From positions 1-23,140 of IMG/VR virus record IMGVR_UViG_3300012954_000091: a stretch of DNA of 23,140 nucleotides; one strand, written 5' to 3'. Position numbers and translations under genes: made by a program. Under the pieces are notes generated by a model. It was not told the DNA's origin. It did no database searches and saw nothing but the letters and a program-made list of their open reading frames with translations. Positions 1 to 6,360 of the stretch are shown here, one piece after another (the first letter of the stretch is position 1; each line of letters begins with the position of its first letter). Origin of the DNA: a virus.

Positions 1-1
1 A

Positions 2-343
2 GTAGGCATCAATTCAAGCACTTGGACTATTGTGAGCATTGTGTTCAATAAAACAGGTAACCAAATATTTGGTAGATTGAACGGCACTACTAGAACTGAT
101 GTAGACCCTTACAGCAGTTCGATGAATACCAATGTAAGTGATGTTCGTATGATGCGTAACAGATCAAATGTAAAACTAAATGGACGTATGGCAGAATATT
201 TTCACGTAGCAGGTGCTCCAGGCACAGGTGGAACCGACATCACAGATGTTATAAAAGCAGAAGGTTATATTGCCCACAAGTGGGGATTAGCAAGTAATTT
301 ACCTGTAAGTCACCCATATAAGAACACAGCACCAACAGGATAA
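2..343 (+). CDS. LamG/concanavalin-like tail or appendage protein, C-terminal part (5' end outside window)
   Basis: The reading frame is open to the left edge, so only the last ~113 residues are seen; the GTG at 32 is an internal codon and not a credible start. The segment is Ser/Thr/Asn-rich and ends with a pattern (EGYIAHKWGL, then NLP and HPYKN) that closes many LamG/concanavalin-A-like lectin domains in marine phage tail and fibre proteins. Such domains usually bind glycans, so a role in the tail fibre or another virion appendage is likely by inference. The stop codon overlaps the late promoter of the next gene. Domain class is fairly sure; the exact virion location is not. Confidence 0.6.
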   Translation, partial: VGINSSTWTIVSIVFNKTGNQIFGRLNGTTRTDVDPYSSSMNTNVSDVRMMRNRSNVKLNGRMAEYFHVAGAPGTGGTDITDVIKAEGYIAHKWGLASNLPVSHPYKNTAPTG

Positions 344-351
344 ATATTACT
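341..351 (+). promoter_or_regulatory. Late promoter, leaderless type, for gene at 352
   Basis: TAAATA at 341-346 is followed by five bases ending in T, then the ATG at 352. With T4 late-promoter geometry the first transcribed base is the A of ATG. The upstream stop codon TAA is part of the element. Confidence 0.7.
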
Positions 352-1113
352 ATGAGCACTGAATTAGAAAATAAAAAACAGGCAGTCTTTGAATACGTTC
401 GTACTCTACTTGGCGACGGAATGGTCGATGTAGAACTTGATCCTAAACATTATGAAGTAGGATTAGAAAAGGCACTTGGAAAATACAGACAACGTGCAGA
501 AAACGCTGTTGAAGAATCATATGCAATATTAGAATTCCAAGAAGATACAAACGATTATATTTTACCAAACGAAGTAATTGAAGTTAGAGAACTGTTTAGA
601 CGTTCTATTGGATCTCGATCAGGAGGCGGAGACGGAGGTACATTATTTGAACCTTTCAATCTAGCATATACAAATACCTATCTTTTAAATTCATCACAGA
701 TGGGCGGACTAGGAACTTACTTTGCTTTTGCAGGTTATCAAGAACTAGTAGGTAAAATGTTTGGTAGTTTTATAAATTTTAAATTTGATCCTGTAAGTAA
801 AAAGTTAACAATTATGCAAAGACCTAGATCAGATGAACAAGTGCTTATGCAAATATACAATTATCGTCCGGACTTTAATTTATTAAGTGATCCATATGCA
901 GGACAATGGTTGAAAGACTACACACTAGCAGTATGTAAATATATGCTAGGTGAAGCACGTGGCAAATTCGCAACAATATCTACACCACAAGGTGGTACTT
1001 CACTAAACGGTGATGCACTCAAAGCAGATGCCCAAGCCGAAATGGAGAAATTGGAAATGGATTTGGCAAATTACGTAGATGGTTCTAAACCATTGTCGTT
1101 CGTAATTGGCTAA
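352..1113 (+). CDS. T4-like neck/virion structural protein (gp13-like)
   Basis: A 253-residue protein of a family widely conserved in T4-like marine phages. Recognisable stretches are the N-terminal VELDPKHYEVGLEKAL helix, the KYRQRAENAVEESY segment, LPNEVIEVRELFRR, and the C-terminal YMLGEARGKF plus PQGGTSLNGDALKA segments. I associate this family with the neck / head-tail connector position (gp13 of T4-like marine phages), from memory and not from a search. The protein is soluble, with no signal peptide or membrane segment. Start: ATG directly behind a late promoter element and without a convincing Shine-Dalgarno at the usual distance, so probably a leaderless message. Late expression agrees with a virion role. 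Which neck protein it is remains uncertain. Confidence 0.6.
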   Translation: MSTELENKKQAVFEYVRTLLGDGMVDVELDPKHYEVGLEKALGKYRQRAENAVEESYAILEFQEDTNDYILPNEVIEVRELFRRSIGSRSGGGDGGTLFEPFNLAYTNTYLLNSSQMGGLGTYFAFAGYQELVGKMFGSFINFKFDPVSKKLTIMQRPRSDEQVLMQIYNYRPDFNLLSDPYAGQWLKDYTLAVCKYMLGEARGKFATISTPQGGTSLNGDALKADAQAEMEKLEMDLANYVDGSKPLSFVIG

Positions 1114-1120
1114 AAACTAC

Positions 1121-1149
1121 TTGACTTTCCTATACAATGACTATACAAT
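1121..1149 (+). promoter_or_regulatory. Sigma70-type promoter for dNMP kinase
   Basis: TTGACT at 1121-1126, a 17-base spacer, and TACAAT at 1144-1149 (5/6 matches in both hexamers). The expected start near 1156 lies downstream of the ATG at 1137, which rules that codon out and supports the start at 1179. Confidence 0.75.
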
Positions 1150-1178
1150 TTAGAGATACTTTTAATAAAGGATCTTTT

Positions 1179-1829
1179 ATGATAATTGGTATTTGCGGAC
1201 TTATTGGTTCAGGTAAAGGAACTGTGGCAGACTTCTTAGTCGAGCATCAAGGCTTTACAAAAATTTCATTTGCAGACAAACTCAAAGATGGAGTAGCCAG
1301 TGTATTTGGTTGGGAAAGAGAAATGCTTGAAGGCAAAACTCCTGAGTCACGTGCATGGCGTGAAAAAGTAGATCCTTATTGGAGTACAGAAACAGGTAAT
1401 CCAATTACACCAAGACTGGTATTACAATTATTTGGAACAGATTGTATGCGTAATGGATTCTATGACGGTATATGGGTTAGCCTTGTTAAAAAGCAATTAC
1501 TTGAAAATCCTGAGGGTAAATTTGTTATTCCAGATGTGCGTTTTGAAAATGAAGCAAATATGCTACGTTCAATAGGTGGAAAATTATGGCGTGTAAAACG
1601 TGGTGATGAACCAGAATGGTGGACTATTGCACAGCATCAAATGCGTCAGATTAATAGCAACAAAGGTGCAAAAAATATTGTAGTTGCTCATAAAATGGAA
1701 GAAAACTTTCCTGAAGTACATATATCAGAATGGGCATGGTGTAACGTAGACTTTGATGCTACCATTGAAAACAATGATAGTGTAGAGTTTCTTAAAAATC
1801 GGGTGTTAAGTCACCTTGTTTCCAAGTAA
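1179..1829 (+). CDS. 1: Deoxynucleoside monophosphate kinase (T4 gene 1 type)
   Basis: A 216-residue P-loop kinase. The N-terminus carries the Walker A motif GLIGSGKGT (residues ~6-14), followed by the family segments SFADKLKD, WREKVDPYWS, LVLQLFGTD and VIPDVRFENEA that I recognise from T4-like dNMP kinases. It phosphorylates dNMPs to dNDPs in the cytoplasm to feed phage DNA synthesis. Start: ATG at 1179 has AAAGGA at the right distance; the ATG at 1137 lacks a ribosome site and lies upstream of the predicted transcription start. The gene is a nucleotide-metabolism island between structural genes, with its own sigma70-type promoter, so it is probably expressed early. Its last 38 bases overlap the convergent gene at 1792-2130. 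Confidence 0.88.
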   Translation: MIIGICGLIGSGKGTVADFLVEHQGFTKISFADKLKDGVASVFGWEREMLEGKTPESRAWREKVDPYWSTETGNPITPRLVLQLFGTDCMRNGFYDGIWVSLVKKQLLENPEGKFVIPDVRFENEANMLRSIGGKLWRVKRGDEPEWWTIAQHQMRQINSNKGAKNIVVAHKMEENFPEVHISEWAWCNVDFDATIENNDSVEFLKNRVLSHLVSK

Positions 1830-2130
1830 ATCCTTCTTTGTGTAATATACGCTGACAATTAGCACACACAGTTTTTAGATTACTGTGTCTACAATTCGTT
1901 AGTTTGCTGTCAATATGATAAACAGCAAATTGTTCACTGTGTTTGCTTGTGAAACCACACTTATCGCATTTATCTTTTTGTCTATATCCTAGTTGATACC
2001 ACATAGGTGTACTTGGAGTTCTTCCCCTTGCACACTGTTCACACTTACTTCTATAGTAAGTCTTACGACCCTTCTTATAGTTTACTGCACAGGGTCTACG
2101 GTTACATGTTTTACATAAAGGTCTTGCCAT
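1792..2130 (-). CDS. HNH-like zinc protein, marine T4-like phage family
   Basis: The only gene on the minus strand; 112 residues. Two zinc-ribbon-like Cys pairs are visible: C6-x2-C9 with C30-x2-C33, and C55-x2-C58 with C89-x2-C92. Between the second set lies an HNH-like core: H72-I-D74, then N79, N84-L85, then C89-x2-C92. The His that normally follows the last Cys pair in HNH enzymes is Gln93 here, so nuclease activity is doubtful. I recognise the family (ends in KQGDL-x-PDF) as a common small protein of cyanophages and relatives, without known function. It converges on dNMP kinase with 38 bases of overlap. A leaderless-type late element (TAAATA, five bases, ATG) sits directly before the start on this strand, supporting a real, expressed gene. 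Confidence 0.75.
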   Translation of the reverse strand: MARPLCKTCNRRPCAVNYKKGRKTYYRSKCEQCARGRTPSTPMWYQLGYRQKDKCDKCGFTSKHSEQFAVYHIDSKLTNCRHSNLKTVCANCQRILHKEGFTWKQGDLTPDF

Positions 2131-2141
2131 AACTGTATTTA
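2131..2141 (-). promoter_or_regulatory. Late promoter, leaderless type, for the minus-strand gene
   Basis: Read on the minus strand: TAAATA (2141-2136), five bases CAGTT, then ATG ending at 2130. Same spacing and the same T before the ATG as the plus-strand copies. Chance placement at exactly this distance is unlikely. Confidence 0.65.
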
Positions 2142-2199
2142 CCGCCCTTTTCGGTACCTTTTCCGCCTATTATTATACCGCATTTTTAGTAGAAGTGGC

Positions 2200-2205
2200 T
2201 AAATA
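2200..2205 (+). promoter_or_regulatory. Late promoter for tail sheath (leadered)
   Basis: TAAATA, then TGTTT, and a predicted +1 A at 2211. The leader of about 26 bases holds a strong Shine-Dalgarno (TAAAGGAG) before the ATG at 2237. Confidence 0.65.
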
Positions 2206-2236
2206 TGTTTAAGAACTTAATTAAAGGAGTAACAAG

Positions 2237-3424
2237 ATGGCACTTACATCACCAGGAGTTGAAGTTAGCGTAATAGACGAAAGTTTTTATACGCCAGCCG
2301 CGGCCGCAACGGTACCACTAATTATCGTAGCAACTGCCGCTAATAAGCCAAATGGCGCAGGTACAGGAACAGCACAAGGAACATTAAAATCTAATGCTGG
2401 AACACCATACCTAATTACATCACAAAGAGAATTAACAGAAACATTTGGTAATCCAAAGTTTTATACAGATTCATCTAACAATCCATTACATGGTAATGAA
2501 CTTAATGAGTACGGATTGCAATCAGCATATTCTTTCTTAGGCGTAGCAAATAGAGCATACGTTGTAAGAGCAGATGCTGACCTTGCTGAACTTACAGGTA
2601 GTTCATCTGCACCAGCAGGTACACCAGCAGATGGTACATATTGGTTAGATACAAACGATTCATTATATGGTATATTTGAATGGAACAGAGCAACACAAAA
2701 ATTCACTAACAAGATTCCTTTAGTTCTTAACTCCGCTACACAACTTGTTGGAGATGTTGCAACTGGTGATCCTAAACCAAGCGTAGGTGCAAAAGGTGAT
2801 TACGCTGTAGTAACTGCAAGAATACAAAATGATGTATACTATAAAAATGCAGACAACAACTGGGTCAAAGTAGGTTCTACAACTAGTGCAAACATTGCCG
2901 CTTTAACAAGTGGTGACTCAACATTTAGTTCAGATAGTTGGGCATCTAGTTGGCCAGCAATTCAAGGTACTGTATCAAGTCCAACATTATTAAATGGTCA
3001 AGCACTTATTATTAACGGTACAAGTGTTGTACTTTCAGGTACTACAAACACTGCACTTGCAAATGCAATTAACGGTGCAAGTATCCAAGGTGTTGGTGCT
3101 AAAGTAACAACAACAGGTGTATTAGAAATTTACAGTGATGGAACTTCAAGTTCAGATGGTACTACAGATGATGGTGCTATTGTAATTGAAGATGCAACTG
3201 GAAGTACACTAAAAACACAAACAGGTATTACTGCAACATACTATTCAGGTATGGCAGTACAAATTTCAAAACACTCAAACGTTCCAACATGGAAGTCAAC
3301 AGATACTGTAACAGTAGCAGGAACTTCTAGAAGTGGTATTAAACCAAGTGGAAGTGTTTGGATGAAAACTACTTCACCAAACTTAGGTGCAACATTAAAG
3401 TACAAGTTTGGAACGATAGTTTAG
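2237..3424 (+). CDS. 18: Contractile tail sheath protein gp18, N-terminal part (frame broken near 3391)
   Basis: Starts with the sheath signature MALTSPGVEVSVIDES and contains the family segments TYWLD, GLQSAYSFLG and NRAYVVRADADLAELTG. Sheath subunits polymerise around the tail tube and contract to drive it through the host envelope. This frame remains sheath-like up to GSVWMKTTSPNLGA (codon ending 3391) and then runs into 11 codons of unrelated sequence and a stop. The proper continuation is in the next frame (3391-5622). Restoring one base gives a protein of about 1128 residues, much longer than T4 gp18 (659). A strong TAAAGGAG ribosome site precedes the ATG. Residues ~245-330 form an Ala/Gly/Thr-rich inserted domain. 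Confidence 0.88.
   Translation: MALTSPGVEVSVIDESFYTPAAAATVPLIIVATAANKPNGAGTGTAQGTLKSNAGTPYLITSQRELTETFGNPKFYTDSSNNPLHGNELNEYGLQSAYSFLGVANRAYVVRADADLAELTGSSSAPAGTPADGTYWLDTNDSLYGIFEWNRATQKFTNKIPLVLNSATQLVGDVATGDPKPSVGAKGDYAVVTARIQNDVYYKNADNNWVKVGSTTSANIAALTSGDSTFSSDSWASSWPAIQGTVSSPTLLNGQALIINGTSVVLSGTTNTALANAINGASIQGVGAKVTTTGVLEIYSDGTSSSDGTTDDGAIVIEDATGSTLKTQTGITATYYSGMAVQISKHSNVPTWKSTDTVTVAGTSRSGIKPSGSVWMKTTSPNLGATLKYKFGTIV
3389..3394 (+). other. 18: Frameshift point inside the tail sheath gene
   Basis: The bases read GCAACA. In the upstream frame the sheath similarity stops at the GCA codon; in the -1 frame it resumes at once with AAC ATT AAA GTA. One extra A (AA to AAA at 3391-3392) would join the two frames into an uninterrupted sheath protein. 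No slippery heptamer is present, so a one-base deletion or a homopolymer sequencing error is the simplest reading. Confidence 0.8.
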
Positions 3425-5622
3425 GTGTATGGTCAACAGTGACTACACCAGTTTACAATACAAGAGAAGAAGCAGTTAACACAATTGACTCTACAGGCGG
3501 TACTTTAATTTCCGCAGGTACAATATTTGCTCTTGCAAACTACTCAGGTAGAGGCGGATCAGAAGATAGTACAACAGGTGTTGAAAAGTTAGTTAACTTT
3601 AAATTATACAGAAGAGTAACAAGTTCACCAACAAGTGCAACAGGCATTGAACAAGGTGCAAACCCAACTGTAACTACAGGTTCATTTACAATGGCAGAAA
3701 CAGATAACGGTAGTAACGTTTATCAAACTGCTAAAACTGTAACTGTATCAACAGCAACAGTTGAAGGTGTTGCGTCAGCAATTAGTGCGGCAGGCTTTGA
3801 ACACATTACTGCAACAGTAAGTAATGGTTACCTTTCAATAAGCCATGCATTAGGCGGCGAAATTAAAATTACAGATGCGTCAAGTATTTTACCAAGTGCA
3901 GGATTTACAGCATGGGCACGTTCAGGTGCAGGTGTTGAATCAGGTACTGCAAACTACTACACAGCAGGCGCAGATGATGATCACTCACACATTATTAGTA
4001 ACTGGAAACCACTTGTATACGAAGCAAGTGATAATGCTCCAACAGCAACTCCAGCAGACGGTACACTATGGTACAACACAACATTAGATGAAGTTGATAT
4101 TATGGTACATGATGGAAGCAAGTGGGTAGGTTATTTAAATTACACACCATTAGCGGGTGCAACTGATCCTAAAGGACCGATTGTATCAGCAACTGCTCCA
4201 GCAAAAACTGGCGGACAGTCAGATGGTACTGATCTAGTTGAAGGTGATATTTGGGTTTCAACTGCTGACATAGATGCTTACGGTGCTAAAATTTACCGTT
4301 GGGATAATTCAGCAACTGAATGGGTATTAATTGATGTAACTGATCAAACTACTGAAGATGGAATTGTATTTGCAGATGCACGTTATGGATCAGCAGGTGC
4401 TACAGGCGATACTGCGGCAACTATTGAAGCATTGTTAAGTTCTAACTATGTAGATCCAGATGCTCCAGATCCAGACTTATATCCAAGAGGTATGCTATTA
4501 TGGAACACTAGACGTTCAGGTTTCAATGTTAAGAAATTTGTAGCAAATCAAATTGATATCACAGCAAACAGTGGTAAAAACACACGTTACCTAAGTGAAG
4601 AAATGTCGGCTTATAAAAAAGCACGTTGGATTGGTTGGAACACAACTAAAGAAGACGGTTCAGGATTATTTGGCAGACATGCACAAAGACAAACTATTAT
4701 TGCTGGACTTAAGAGTGCAGTTGATAGTAATGAATTGCTACGTGACGAAGAAACACGTAACTTTACATTGTTAAGTGCTCCTGGTTATCCAGAACTTACA
4801 AGTAACTTAATTGGACTAAACGTAGACAGAGGCTTAACAGGATTTGTTGTTGCTGATACTCCGTTTAGACTACAACCAAATGCAACTTCGTTACAAAATT
4901 GGGGTAACAACACAGCAGGTGCAACTACTGATGGCGAAGATGGAATGGTGTCATACGATGAGTACATGGCGGCGTTTTATCCATCAGGACTAACAACTGA
5001 TGTAACAGGTAAAAATATTGTTGTTCCACCAAGTCACATGATGCTACGTACTATTGCAGTAAGTGATGCTGTATCGTTTCCATGGTTTGCACCAGCAGGT
5101 ACAAGACGTGGTGGTATTAGCAACGCATCAAGCGTAGGATTTATTGATAGCGAAGGCGAATTTAATGCAGTAGCACTAAATGACGGTGTACGTGAAACAA
5201 TGTCCGGAGTTAAAATTAACCCATTAACATTTATTACTGGTAGTGGATTAGTAAACTTTGGTCAACACACAAGAGCAAAAAATGCTAGTTCATTGGACAG
5301 AATTAATGTTGCAAGATTAGTTGCATACTTAAGACGTCAAATGACTCTACTTGCTAAACCGTTTATGTTTGAACCAAACGATAAGATTACACGTGATGAA
5401 ATCAAACAAGCAACTGAAAGTTTATTACTTGAACTTGTAGGTCAAAGAGCATTATATGACTTCCTAGTTGTATGTGATGATACAAACAACACTCCAGCAA
5501 GAATTGATCGCAACGAACTATATGTTGACGTTGCAATTGAACCAGTGAAAAGTGTGGAATTCATTTACATTCCATTACGCTTAAAGAACACTGGCGAGAT
5601 AGCAACTTTGGGCAATCAATAA
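3391..5622 (+). CDS. 18: Contractile tail sheath protein gp18, C-terminal part
   Basis: About 743 residues in the frame after the break. Sheath-typical segments are RGMLLWNTRRSGFNVKKF, the AYKKARWIGWNT region, GLTGFVVADTPFRLQP, MMLRTIAVSDAVSFPWFAPAG followed by TRRGG, and the conserved C-terminal handshake region (INVARLVAYLRRQM to FIYIPLRLKNTGEIA). The N-terminal half holds inserted modules with repeated 'D-G-T-x-W-Y/V' edges (PADGTLWYN; VEGDIWVST; also PADGTYWLD in the upstream part), which probably decorate the outer face of the sheath. A TTG at 3358 in this frame is an artificial start: residues before 3391 do not resemble sheath. Late structural gene; the tube gene follows after 35 bases. 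Confidence 0.88.
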   Translation, partial: NIKVQVWNDSLGVWSTVTTPVYNTREEAVNTIDSTGGTLISAGTIFALANYSGRGGSEDSTTGVEKLVNFKLYRRVTSSPTSATGIEQGANPTVTTGSFTMAETDNGSNVYQTAKTVTVSTATVEGVASAISAAGFEHITATVSNGYLSISHALGGEIKITDASSILPSAGFTAWARSGAGVESGTANYYTAGADDDHSHIISNWKPLVYEASDNAPTATPADGTLWYNTTLDEVDIMVHDGSKWVGYLNYTPLAGATDPKGPIVSATAPAKTGGQSDGTDLVEGDIWVSTADIDAYGAKIYRWDNSATEWVLIDVTDQTTEDGIVFADARYGSAGATGDTAATIEALLSSNYVDPDAPDPDLYPRGMLLWNTRRSGFNVKKFVANQIDITANSGKNTRYLSEEMSAYKKARWIGWNTTKEDGSGLFGRHAQRQTIIAGLKSAVDSNELLRDEETRNFTLLSAPGYPELTSNLIGLNVDRGLTGFVVADTPFRLQPNATSLQNWGNNTAGATTDGEDGMVSYDEYMAAFYPSGLTTDVTGKNIVVPPSHMMLRTIAVSDAVSFPWFAPAGTRRGGISNASSVGFIDSEGEFNAVALNDGVRETMSGVKINPLTFITGSGLVNFGQHTRAKNASSLDRINVARLVAYLRRQMTLLAKPFMFEPNDKITRDEIKQATESLLLELVGQRALYDFLVVCDDTNNTPARIDRNELYVDVAIEPVKSVEFIYIPLRLKNTGEIATLGNQ

Positions 5623-5628
5623 TGGGGA

Positions 5629-5634
5629 TAAATA
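5629..5634 (+). promoter_or_regulatory. Late promoter for tail tube (leadered)
   Basis: TAAATA, then AAACT, and a predicted +1 A at 5640. The leader of about 18 bases contains AAGGAG ahead of the ATG at 5658. Gives the tube gene its own message in addition to read-through from the sheath gene. Confidence 0.6.
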
Positions 5635-5657
5635 AAACTATACAAGGAGCAAATTAG

Positions 5658-6284
5658 ATGGCTATTTCAAGTTTAAGCAAATTTACAGTTCCGTTGGCGA
5701 GTGACCAATCTGCAAGTTCACAAGGCTTGTTGATGCCAAAACTCAAGTATCGCTTTAGAGTGAGTCTTGAAAATTTTGGTGCTGGTGCTCCTAACATTGA
5801 ACTTACAAAACAAGTAATTGATGTAACAAGACCGAATGTAAACTTCGAATCAATTGCAATTGACGTTTACAACTCAAAAGTTTACTATGCAGGTAAACAC
5901 ACATGGCAACCAATTACAATCACAATACGTGATGATGTAAACAACGCTGTGAGTAAGAGTGCAGGTCAACAGTTACAGAAACAATTCGATTTCTTCGAAC
6001 AATCAAGTGCGGCTTCCGGCGTAGATTACAAATTCAAAACAAGAATTGAAATCCTAGACGGTGGTAACGGTGCTAACACACCAAGTGTACTTGAAACATT
6101 TGAACTAGTTGGATGTTTTGTACAAGACATTAACTACAATCAGTTAACATACTCAGATTCAAATCCAGTTGACATTACAATGTCACTGCAATACGATAAC
6201 GCTATCCAAACTAATGGTGCTGGTCAACCAAACGGTATTGGAACTGCTATCGGAAGAACAATTAGAACTTTAGCAACAGGCTAA
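5658..6284 (+). CDS. 19: Tail tube protein gp19
   Basis: 208 residues; T4 gp19 has 163. The position directly after the sheath gene, and family segments such as PKLKYRFRVSLENFG near the N-terminus, DVTRPNVNFE, YYAGKHTWQPITITIRDDV and the C-terminal YSDSNPVDITMSLQYDNAIQ, identify the tube subunit. It forms hexameric rings stacked inside the sheath as the DNA conduit. The ATG is preceded by AAGGAG and a late promoter, and the gene is closed by a strong terminator at 6311-6344, so sheath and tube make one late unit. There are no signal or membrane segments. Confidence 0.88.
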   Translation: MAISSLSKFTVPLASDQSASSQGLLMPKLKYRFRVSLENFGAGAPNIELTKQVIDVTRPNVNFESIAIDVYNSKVYYAGKHTWQPITITIRDDVNNAVSKSAGQQLQKQFDFFEQSSAASGVDYKFKTRIEILDGGNGANTPSVLETFELVGCFVQDINYNQLTYSDSNPVDITMSLQYDNAIQTNGAGQPNGIGTAIGRTIRTLATG

Positions 6285-6310
6285 TATCTAATTAGTAGTC
6301 ATCTGTTTAT

Positions 6311-6344
6311 AAGGCCGGGACGTAAAATATCTCGGCCTTTTTTT
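6311..6344 (+). terminator. Rho-independent terminator after tail tube gene
   Basis: 10-bp stem (AAGGCCGGGA with TCTCGGCCTT, one G-T pair), a 9-base loop, then a run of seven Ts (6338-6344). It ends the sheath-tube unit just before the next late promoter. Confidence 0.9.
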
Positions 6345-6349
6345 ACGAC

Positions 6350-6360
6350 TAAATAATAGT
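6350..6360 (+). promoter_or_regulatory. Late promoter, leaderless type, for gene at 6361
   Basis: TAAATA (6350-6355), ATAGT, then ATG at 6361. No Shine-Dalgarno is present between the upstream terminator T-run and the ATG. Confidence 0.75.

Noticed and set aside
1137-1178. Upstream ATG for dNMP kinase
   Set aside because: It precedes the predicted transcription start, lacks a Shine-Dalgarno and adds residues foreign to the family.
2172-2194. Minus-strand TATAAT upstream of the HNH-like gene as an early promoter
   Set aside because: The bases at the -35 distance (AGCCAC) do not resemble TTGACA and the extended -10 TG is misplaced; the late element explains the gene better.
3389-3400. Programmed -1 ribosomal frameshift in gp18
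   Set aside because: No slippery heptamer and no obvious downstream pseudoknot; a missing A in a short run explains the break more simply.
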